From IMG/VR virus record IMGVR_UViG_3300006805_000209, positions 1 through 20,460 of that record: 20,460 nucleotides of DNA, one strand, 5' to 3'. Each line of letters opens with the position of its first letter. The first letter of the stretch is position 1. Below the pieces are notes generated by a model. The model saw nothing but the letters and a program-made list of their open reading frames with translations. It did no database searches and was not told the origin of the DNA. Made by a program: the position numbers and the translations under genes. Below, piece after piece: positions 12,742-18,137 of this stretch. The DNA is from a virus.

Positions 12742-13830
12742 ATGAGTACTACTACTACTGTGTCTGCTGAGGAACTGTTGAACACTATCGCAGCGACCCG
12801 CCGTCAGGTATTGAAGGATGCTGCTGCCACAATGGCTGAGTCCCCTGTTGAGGATGGCCCTACCAAATCTGCTATCGTTCTCAAGAACGGGGAACAGTTG
12901 TTCTCTGCTGTGTTTGGCTTCGTTCCTCCTGTGCGTGGTGACTTTGCTGTGCCAGTCCATACCACTGCTGACTGGCCAAGCTGGGCACATGCCTACATCC
13001 CGAGCAAGAATGAGCAGCACATCTGGTCACAGAAAGAGACTGAGATGGTTGTCTCTGCCATGATTCGTGGTAAGCGTAGTGGTCTTATCCACGGCCCCAA
13101 GGGCTGTGGTAAGTCGCAGCTTGGTGAGCAGGTGTGTGCCTACCTGTGCATCCCTTTCTTCCGTGTCAATCTGTCCGAAGATGCGGAGGGTAGCCGTGTG
13201 TTTGGTGCTCCCAACGTCATCGAGGGTAGCCTTGACTGGACTAAGGGCATGGCTGAGATGGCTGCTGAGATCGGTGGTGTGTTGTGTGTGGACGAAGTGT
13301 CTGCTGCACCTCCCGGTATCAACCTCAACATGCAATGGATGCTTGAGAAGAACGGCAAGATTCTCCTTGAGAACAAGCCGGAGCAGGCTGGTGAACGTCT
13401 GATCGTTCCTAAGAGCGGCTTCTTCGTGCTGTGTACTGATAACACACAGTTGCAGGGTGACACCACAGGTAAGTACGGTGGCACACAGGTGCAGAACGAA
13501 GCGTTCATTGACCGTATGCAGTTCGTCATTGCGATGGGCTACATGGACCCGGCCAAGGAGATCGAGATGATTAAGGGCTACTACAAGAAGCTGCGTAAGG
13601 AGACAGCTACCAAGATGGTTACGCTTGCAACACAGATTCGTAACCTGTACGACAACAAGAAGGTTGGCCTCACCATCAGCCCTCGTGGCCTGCTGGAATG
13701 GGCAGAGGAGGCGGTGGACACCGGCTCTATCCCCGAGGCTTTCCGTTACACCATCTATGATAAGTTCATGGATGCCGACAAGACACAGGTGAATGACCTG
13801 TTTATGCGTGTGTTCGGTGTGCCCCTGTAA
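12742..13830 (+). CDS. CobS/MoxR-like AAA+ ATPase
   Basis: The product has 362 residues; AGGAG lies 10 bases before the ATG. Walker A is GPKGCGKS at 118-125, Walker B VLCVDE at 180-185, a sensor-1 Asn in CTDN near 234, and an arginine-finger candidate in FIDRMQF. The segment between Walker B and sensor 1 contains the extra helix-type insert (ALNMQWMLEKNGKI-like) seen in MoxR/CobS proteins. It would form a ring that remodels a target, with the upstream VWA protein as adaptor. In this phage the target is unknown. The two genes are adjacent and clearly form one unit. An exact dispersed site at 12877 encodes VLKN. Confidence 0.9.
   Translation: MSTTTTVSAEELLNTIAATRRQVLKDAAATMAESPVEDGPTKSAIVLKNGEQLFSAVFGFVPPVRGDFAVPVHTTADWPSWAHAYIPSKNEQHIWSQKETEMVVSAMIRGKRSGLIHGPKGCGKSQLGEQVCAYLCIPFFRVNLSEDAEGSRVFGAPNVIEGSLDWTKGMAEMAAEIGGVLCVDEVSAAPPGINLNMQWMLEKNGKILLENKPEQAGERLIVPKSGFFVLCTDNTQLQGDTTGKYGGTQVQNEAFIDRMQFVIAMGYMDPAKEIEMIKGYYKKLRKETATKMVTLATQIRNLYDNKKVGLTISPRGLLEWAEEAVDTGSIPEAFRYTIYDKFMDADKTQVNDLFMRVFGVPL
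12877..12888. repeat. Dispersed palindromic site, GTTCTCAAGAAC (12/12)
   Basis: Exact match, in frame as VLKN (residues 46-49) of the AAA+ protein. Confidence 0.85.
13405..13416. repeat. Degenerate dispersed site, GTTCCTAAGAGC (10/12)
   Basis: In frame as VPKS in the AAA+ gene; the same 12 bases recur at 18096-18107 in the helicase gene. Another degenerate match, CTCCTTGAGAAC (10/12), lies 42 bases before it at 13363. Confidence 0.45.
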
Positions 13831-13839
13831 GGGGTGCAC

Positions 13840-13851
13840 GTTCTCAAGAAC
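13840..13851. repeat. Dispersed palindromic site, GTTCTCAAGAAC (12/12), intergenic
   Basis: Exact match in the 52-base gap between the AAA+ stop and the next gene, 32 bases before that start codon. Because it is non-coding, it shows that the word is not merely a protein motif. Confidence 0.88.
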
Positions 13852-13882
13852 ATACCACCACAACAACGTAGGAGATTTACAT

Positions 13883-14311
13883 ATGAGTACTGCTGGAGAT
13901 AAACTGCTTGCCAAGTGTCTGACTATGGATGAGGCAGAGGCTTTGACTGCAAGCAAACCGGACATCCTCGACCGCTTGGTTGAACTGCGTGCCCAAGGGG
14001 TGCCCTTCACAATCAATGCTTGTGTCCCTACCGTATCGGGTGACGGGTCAGGTGCCTTTGCTATGCTGGTGACTGCGGGGTACGTCAACACTGACAGTGA
14101 TACACTCTCTGAGATCACACGGGACAATGATGAGAGCACAGGTACTCGTACTGTGGCGTTCCTTGTTCGTACTATGCGTGATGCTGCCTGCACTGTCCAG
14201 TGCGGGTTGAATGTTGCCGGGTCTACAGGTGACACGGAGACGGTGAGTAGTCTCATTGACTTTCTCGGAGAGTTGAATGAGTATGCCAACAAACCAGAGG
14301 TGACGCACTAA
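13883..14311 (+). CDS. Hypothetical 142-aa protein
   Basis: The start is the ATG at 13883 with GGAG 8 bases upstream; a longer in-frame reading begins inside the AAA+ gene and lacks a ribosome site. The protein is soluble and mildly acidic, beginning MSTAGDKLLAKCLTMDEAEA. No motif is recognised. The stop overlaps the next start (TAATG), so it is coupled to the 97-aa gene. It belongs to a run of small genes between the AAA+ ATPase and primase. Confidence 0.75.
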   Translation: MSTAGDKLLAKCLTMDEAEALTASKPDILDRLVELRAQGVPFTINACVPTVSGDGSGAFAMLVTAGYVNTDSDTLSEITRDNDESTGTRTVAFLVRTMRDAACTVQCGLNVAGSTGDTETVSSLIDFLGELNEYANKPEVTH

Positions 14312-14604
14312 TGAACAAACAACACAACCACATGACCTTCTACCGTGATGGCCGTGAGTTTCAGGTGGTACGTCTGGTTCACCTCACCCCTATCAGTGCC
14401 TCCCGTAAGGCCCGTGATGGCAAGGTGTGGAAGACTGTGGCTACCGTGAAGGATATGTACAACGGTGTTGAAGCCACTGGTATTGCGTGGTGTGGCCGTA
14501 AGGACAACCCCTCCCGCAAGACAGGGCGTAACATTGCCATTGGTCGTGCTGTTGCAAAGCTGTCGCCACTTCGTGGCGTTCTCAAGAACACTGGAAAGGA
14601 GTAA
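14311..14604 (+). CDS. Hypothetical 97-aa basic protein
   Basis: The start overlaps the preceding stop. The protein is basic (for example ISASRKARDGKVWKTVATVK and RKDNPSRKTGRN) and beta-strand rich in its first half, so nucleic acid binding is possible but unproven. An exact dispersed site at 14578-14589 encodes VLKN just before the C-terminus, where the protein ends GVLKNTGKE. I do not recognise a family. Confidence 0.7.
   Translation: MNKQHNHMTFYRDGREFQVVRLVHLTPISASRKARDGKVWKTVATVKDMYNGVEATGIAWCGRKDNPSRKTGRNIAIGRAVAKLSPLRGVLKNTGKE
14578..14589. repeat. Dispersed palindromic site, GTTCTCAAGAAC (12/12)
   Basis: Exact match, in frame as VLKN near the end of the 97-aa protein, about 20 bases before the start of the next gene. 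Confidence 0.85.
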
Positions 14605-14608
14605 CAAC

Positions 14609-14995
14609 ATGACTAACAAATCCAACGCCCTTCTGGGTAACCTCGGCATGATTCTTGGTATGAGCTGGACTGTGGCAGATACGCCCGGTGAGCTTGAGTC
14701 TCTTGGTATTACTGGTGATGGTGCCAAGGGTTTCCGGGCTATGTCAGAGGGCCAAGCCAATACGCTCAAGATGCTGATGAGCAAGACTCTTGAGGCAGCC
14801 AAGGCGTCCAAGGATGCCGACACGCTGGAGGCTATCATCGCCTTCTCCGAGGGTGTTATTGACGGGATTGAGAAAACGAGGGCGAACATCGAAGCTGCTA
14901 AGAGTGACCCCTTCCCTGAGAACCCAACACCAAAGGAGGCTGAGAGTGCGCTTGACGCTGTGATGGCCATCATCAACAAGATGAAAGGGAGCTAA
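14609..14995 (+). CDS. Hypothetical 128-aa helical protein
   Basis: The ATG at 14609 has GGAG 7 bases upstream and follows the previous stop by 4 bases. The protein is largely helical with Ala, Lys and Glu-rich segments (LKMLMSKTLEAAKASKDADT) and a Pro-rich break near residue 105. No catalytic motif is visible. Its neighbours are a basic protein and a zinc-finger protein. Not recognised. Confidence 0.75.
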   Translation: MTNKSNALLGNLGMILGMSWTVADTPGELESLGITGDGAKGFRAMSEGQANTLKMLMSKTLEAAKASKDADTLEAIIAFSEGVIDGIEKTRANIEAAKSDPFPENPTPKEAESALDAVMAIINKMKGS

Positions 14996-14999
14996 GGCT

Positions 15000-15185
15000 A
15001 TGCGGTGTATCGCTTGTGATGCGCCGCTGTCTGTCTCGGAAAGCCCGTGGCTACCAGAGCACGGGCGGTTCGAGGATATGTGCAGGCGGTGCCGTGGTAC
15101 TATCGTTGAACAGACCGAGCTGCCTACCAACAGTGAGTTATTGGAGGCGGGTGAGGACACACTGGCCGACCTTCCTTGGGAGTAG
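15000..15185 (+). CDS. Small zinc-finger protein, 61 aa
   Basis: Two CxxC pairs, Cys3-Cys6 (CIAC) and Cys28-Cys31 (CRRC), fit a single zinc ribbon. The C-terminal half is acidic. It sits 4 bases before the primase gene, so it may help replication or transcription, for example as a DNA-binding adaptor, but this is inference from position. Length is too small for anything beyond one domain. Confidence 0.75.
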   Translation: MRCIACDAPLSVSESPWLPEHGRFEDMCRRCRGTIVEQTELPTNSELLEAGEDTLADLPWE

Positions 15186-15188
15186 AGC

Positions 15189-16166
15189 ATGGCAACGTAC
15201 CTACGTTCCGATGAGTATGTACCTTTCGCTCCTAAGAACGTGGGTACAGTCCACATTAACCACGCTAACTGCCCTGCCGGAGAGGATAGGAAGAAGCGTT
15301 TATACATAACGAGGTGTCAAAATGGAACAGTGGTTGCCTATTGTCATCATTGTACTCTGCGTGGCAGCGCCAAGTCTGGTGGGCTGGCCTTGGGTGGAGG
15401 TCGTCGTGAGTTACTTGGCTCTCTACGTACCGTGGAAGATGCAAAAGATCATGGCGGAAGTAAAGAAGATCAACGGAAGCGGTGGGTCGGGTCTTGCAAG
15501 TTCCCTAGCAAAAGCTCGTTCGAGCCTGCGGAGTGGCCACAAGAAGTAAGAGCATGGTATCAAGGCTTTGGTATCACAGACGAGGAGGCACGCAAGTATG
15601 GCTTTGGTTTTGTTAGTGATGGGTTCTACGCTGGTCGTCTTGGGTTGCCTTGTTATGCTAGTGGTAAGCTCAACGGAATCCAGTTTCGTAACATCTGTGC
15701 AACGTCAGGACCAAAGTATCTTTCACGCTTTGCGGACCAAGCCGGAGGCATCAGTGCGACCGCTACTTCTGAAGATGCAGCAGTCACAGAGAGAAAGTAC
15801 TTTGATAGTCAACAAGTTGCTCCTGCTATCGGGAGTGCTACTAGCACCGGGAATGGCGCTGCTGTTCTTGGGAACGCTGTCGTCGTAGTGGAGGACGTAC
15901 TCTCTGCTATCAAGGTGGGCAGGCACTGTCGGGCCATTGCGTGCTTGACAAGTACTGCCCCAGAGAATATAATGTTGAGCCTCGCTGCGTCAGGGTACAC
16001 CACCTGTTACGTGTGGCTTGATAATGACAACACCGATGTGAACAGAAAGGCAAGGTCTATCGAGAGGCATCTTGGCCTGTTCTTTCCGCGTGTTGTGTTT
16101 GTTACAGACCACGCTGACCCCAAGCACTACAGCGATGAGGAGATTCTCAATGTTCTTTCGAGCTAA
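15189..16166 (+). CDS. DNA primase (TOPRIM type)
   Basis: The product has 325 residues; GGGAG lies 6 bases before the ATG. Zinc ligands Cys28, Cys43, Cys52 and Cys55 (CHHC) form an N-terminal zinc-binding domain. The TOPRIM part shows VVVVEDVLSA with Glu235 and VWLDNDN with Asp277 and Asp279, the metal-binding acidic residues. This is the size of a stand-alone phage primase without fused helicase; the helicase is encoded about 0.7 kb downstream. It would lay RNA primers at the fork. Residues 57-110 are unusually rich in Gly, Ser, Lys and Arg and may be a linker. Two hydrophobic +1-frame ORFs lie inside the gene. The end overlaps the next gene by 17 bases. Confidence 0.88.
   Translation: MATYLRSDEYVPFAPKNVGTVHINHANCPAGEDRKKRLYITRCQNGTVVAYCHHCTLRGSAKSGGLALGGGRRELLGSLRTVEDAKDHGGSKEDQRKRWVGSCKFPSKSSFEPAEWPQEVRAWYQGFGITDEEARKYGFGFVSDGFYAGRLGLPCYASGKLNGIQFRNICATSGPKYLSRFADQAGGISATATSEDAAVTERKYFDSQQVAPAIGSATSTGNGAAVLGNAVVVVEDVLSAIKVGRHCRAIACLTSTAPENIMLSLAASGYTTCYVWLDNDNTDVNRKARSIERHLGLFFPRVVFVTDHADPKHYSDEEILNVLSS
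15228..15239. repeat. Degenerate dispersed site, GCTCCTAAGAAC (10/12)
   Basis: In frame as APKN near the N-terminus of the primase. Confidence 0.4.
15322..15549 (+). CDS. Possible overprinted holin-like membrane protein inside the primase gene (speculative)
   Basis: In the +1 frame of the primase gene an ATG with GAGG 7 bases upstream opens 75 codons. The product has two hydrophobic segments (about 5-22 and 26-38: MEQWLPIVIIVLCVAAPSLV, then VVVSYLALYV) and a basic, Gly/Ser-rich tail ending in RSGHKK, which is the layout of a small holin. It covers the low-complexity linker of the primase. Against it, +1 frames over T-ending codons tend to be hydrophobic by chance. Treat it as a candidate only. 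Confidence 0.25.
   Translation: MEQWLPIVIIVLCVAAPSLVGWPWVEVVVSYLALYVPWKMQKIMAEVKKINGSGGSGLASSLAKARSSLRSGHKK
15864..15875. repeat. Dispersed palindromic site, GTTCTTGGGAAC (11/12)
   Basis: In frame as VLGN in the primase, a few residues before the TOPRIM motif. Confidence 0.6.
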
Positions 16167-16506
16167 GAATGTTGTTGGGATATGGGAAGTGCCCATACTG
16201 CGAGACCCACAGGATCATTGGTTCCGGTCTAAGACGATTGTTGTTAAGGTCCACGACCCTGCTTGGGGGTATGAGTGGGTTGTAGTAACGGCGAGTGACT
16301 TGTGCTTCCACACCACGGCCCAATGCAAGACACGTTGGGACTTTGTACAAGCACAGCCATCCTGCACTGTTCTTGAGAACGATATGTACCGTAAACTTCT
16401 TGTGGAGGCAGCACAACAAGGCAGGGTTATGTGCCTATACGTACCCACACCAAAGATTAACAGGCTGTACGCTATCCACGAAGCACTAGCCAAGGTGACG
16501 CCATGA
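16150..16506 (+). CDS. Hypothetical 118-aa protein
   Basis: I chose the ATG at 16150 because GAGGAG lies 7 bases upstream; it overlaps the primase end by 17 bases. The protein starts MFFRAKNVVGIWEVPILRDP and is mixed alpha/beta with several Trp residues. No motif is recognised. It carries an exact dispersed site encoding VLEN. Its stop overlaps the next start, so it forms a coupled chain from primase to the 103-aa gene. Confidence 0.7.
   Translation: MFFRAKNVVGIWEVPILRDPQDHWFRSKTIVVKVHDPAWGYEWVVVTASDLCFHTTAQCKTRWDFVQAQPSCTVLENDMYRKLLVEAAQQGRVMCLYVPTPKINRLYAIHEALAKVTP
16369..16380. repeat. Dispersed palindromic site, GTTCTTGAGAAC (12/12)
   Basis: Exact match in the opposite orientation of the asymmetric centre, in frame as VLEN of the 118-aa protein. 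Confidence 0.85.
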
Positions 16507-16814
16507 TGGTTCTACCCATACCAGTAGAGGATATAGCTTACTTGCTGACCTGTACTACAGGCAAAGTGTACTCTGCTGTAGAGACTACTTGGCACATTCT
16601 TGTCACGAAGAAGGGGTACATCTACTACCACACTAGCCCTGAGAATCTACTCTTGTACATTAGTGATTGCCTGATAAGCGGCAATATGGGTGATGACGAC
16701 CTGCCCGGTTCGTTACGAAGAGCGCCTGAACGCGCTGTTATGCTGTACGACCACAACACAGACACACCGGAACAGGCTTGGCCTGTGCTTAGCATATGGG
16801 GTGTTGCTTGTTAG
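16503..16814 (+). CDS. Hypothetical 103-aa protein
   Basis: The ATG overlaps the previous stop (ATGA). The protein begins MMVLPIPVEDIAYLLTCTTG and has several beta strands and aromatic residues; it is not a membrane protein. No motif is recognised. It is followed by a 45-base gap and the helicase gene. It is probably real given the tight coupling and codon use like its neighbours. Confidence 0.65.
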   Translation: MMVLPIPVEDIAYLLTCTTGKVYSAVETTWHILVTKKGYIYYHTSPENLLLYISDCLISGNMGDDDLPGSLRRAPERAVMLYDHNTDTPEQAWPVLSIWGVAC

Positions 16815-16859
16815 GCACAGCTTTCCCCGGATTCTTATTCAATCTTCAGGAGTACATTC

Positions 16860-18137
16860 GTGTCAATAGAAGTTGATCTTCTCCACGTTCTCAAGAACGT
16901 TGAGAACTACAGTAAGTACCGTAAGTACGTCAAGTCTGACTTCGTATCGAAAGAATGCAACACTCTTATTGATGCGATAGGTACATACCACAAGCGATAT
17001 GGCAAGGACGTTGACGATTTCAAGGACTTCTACACATGGCTCGTCACGGTTGGGGGCACATGGACAGAGGGTGAGCGCAAGTTCTTCAAGCTCGTCACTG
17101 ACAAGCTGGCTGCATACACACCGGATGACGCTGCTGATGAGATTATGATGCGGTTCCAGTGCATGAACTGGGCCGAACAGCAGATTCCAATCATGGAAAA
17201 GATGGCAAGAGAGGGAGACCCCGATGCTCTACATGATATGCGGGATAGTATTAACCTTGTGTATGATGACGTTGCCTCCACAGGAGACGAGAAGTTCGTT
17301 ACTAAGAACATCAAAGATATTCTTGCAGCCCACGTCACAAGTGGTGGGTACAACTGGCGGTTTGATGAACTCAACAAGATGGCTGGACCTATCCGTCCCG
17401 GCGACTTTGTTATCGTGGTCGCAAGGCCCGAGACAGGCAAGACTTCATTCATCTTTAGTGAGCTTACGAACTTTGCCCAACAGATGGGTGCAGGTGACAA
17501 GATTGTGGTGTTCAATAACGAAGAAGCAGGTGAGAAGCTTCTCCTCAGATCATACACTTGTGCGCTCGGTAAGTCTTCTCATGCTATTAGTGCTCTGGCT
17601 AATCCTGATGCAGACTATGTAAAAGCCCTTGGTGGTGAGGACCGTATCCTTGTCTATGATGATGAGGGTATCAGTACACATGACGTAGACCGTGTGCTTA
17701 GTTCTACCAAGCCGAAGGTTGTTGTGTTCAACATGCTGGAGAAGGTGCGTGGGTTTGAGCGTATGGATGAGACGGCAAGGCTCAAGGCTCTGGCAATGTG
17801 GGCACGAGGCTTAGGCAAGCGTTATGGCTGTATTGTCTTTGCTGTATGGCAGGCTGATGCACAGGCAGAAGGTGAACGCTTCATCCGAAAGAACCAAGTA
17901 TATGCCAGCAAGACTGGTGCTCCATCGGAAGCTGACCTCATCATTGGTATCGGAGCTACGTTTAATCCTGCGGAAGCAGACTATAGATTCTTCCACCTAT
18001 CCAAAAACAAGCTGGCCGGTGGCCCAACACGAGACCCGAAGCGTTCCCACGGCTACGCTGTGGCCCACTTTGACACAGAGACAGGTAGGTTCACCGTTCC
18101 TAAGAGCACGGCAACGACCCCTGTTGTGGAGGTATGA
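16860..18137 (+). CDS. DnaB-type replicative helicase (RecA-fold ATPase)
   Basis: The product has 425 residues from GTG, with AGGAG 7 bases upstream. Residues 1-150 are helical, like a DnaB N-domain. The RecA-fold part starts with GDFVIVVARPETGKTSF; the Walker A-like ARPETGKT is at 188-195. VFNNEE near 217-222 matches the H1a catalytic Glu. The Walker B strand reads KVVVFNMLEKV with Asn291 where Asp is usual. AVWQADAQAEG carries the H3 Gln, and HLSKNKLAGG the arginine-finger region. It would unwind DNA for the polymerase encoded next. The stop overlaps the polymerase start. An exact dispersed site encodes VLKN at residues 10-13. Confidence 0.88.
   Translation: MSIEVDLLHVLKNVENYSKYRKYVKSDFVSKECNTLIDAIGTYHKRYGKDVDDFKDFYTWLVTVGGTWTEGERKFFKLVTDKLAAYTPDDAADEIMMRFQCMNWAEQQIPIMEKMAREGDPDALHDMRDSINLVYDDVASTGDEKFVTKNIKDILAAHVTSGGYNWRFDELNKMAGPIRPGDFVIVVARPETGKTSFIFSELTNFAQQMGAGDKIVVFNNEEAGEKLLLRSYTCALGKSSHAISALANPDADYVKALGGEDRILVYDDEGISTHDVDRVLSSTKPKVVVFNMLEKVRGFERMDETARLKALAMWARGLGKRYGCIVFAVWQADAQAEGERFIRKNQVYASKTGAPSEADLIIGIGATFNPAEADYRFFHLSKNKLAGGPTRDPKRSHGYAVAHFDTETGRFTVPKSTATTPVVEV
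16887..16898. repeat. Dispersed palindromic site, GTTCTCAAGAAC (12/12)
   Basis: Exact match 27 bases into the helicase gene, followed at once by a partial second copy (GTTGAGAAC). Confidence 0.85.
17298..17309. repeat. Degenerate dispersed site, GTTACTAAGAAC (10/12)
   Basis: In frame as VTKN of the helicase. Confidence 0.35.
18096..18107. repeat. Degenerate dispersed site, GTTCCTAAGAGC (10/12)
   Basis: In frame as VPKS near the helicase C-terminus; identical to the copy at 13405-13416 in an unrelated gene. Confidence 0.45.

Noticed and set aside
13027-14292. Long minus-strand ORF of 421 codons
   Set aside because: It lies antisense to the AAA+ gene and its neighbour, has a Leu/His/Thr-rich composition typical of an antisense shadow, and no ribosome site.
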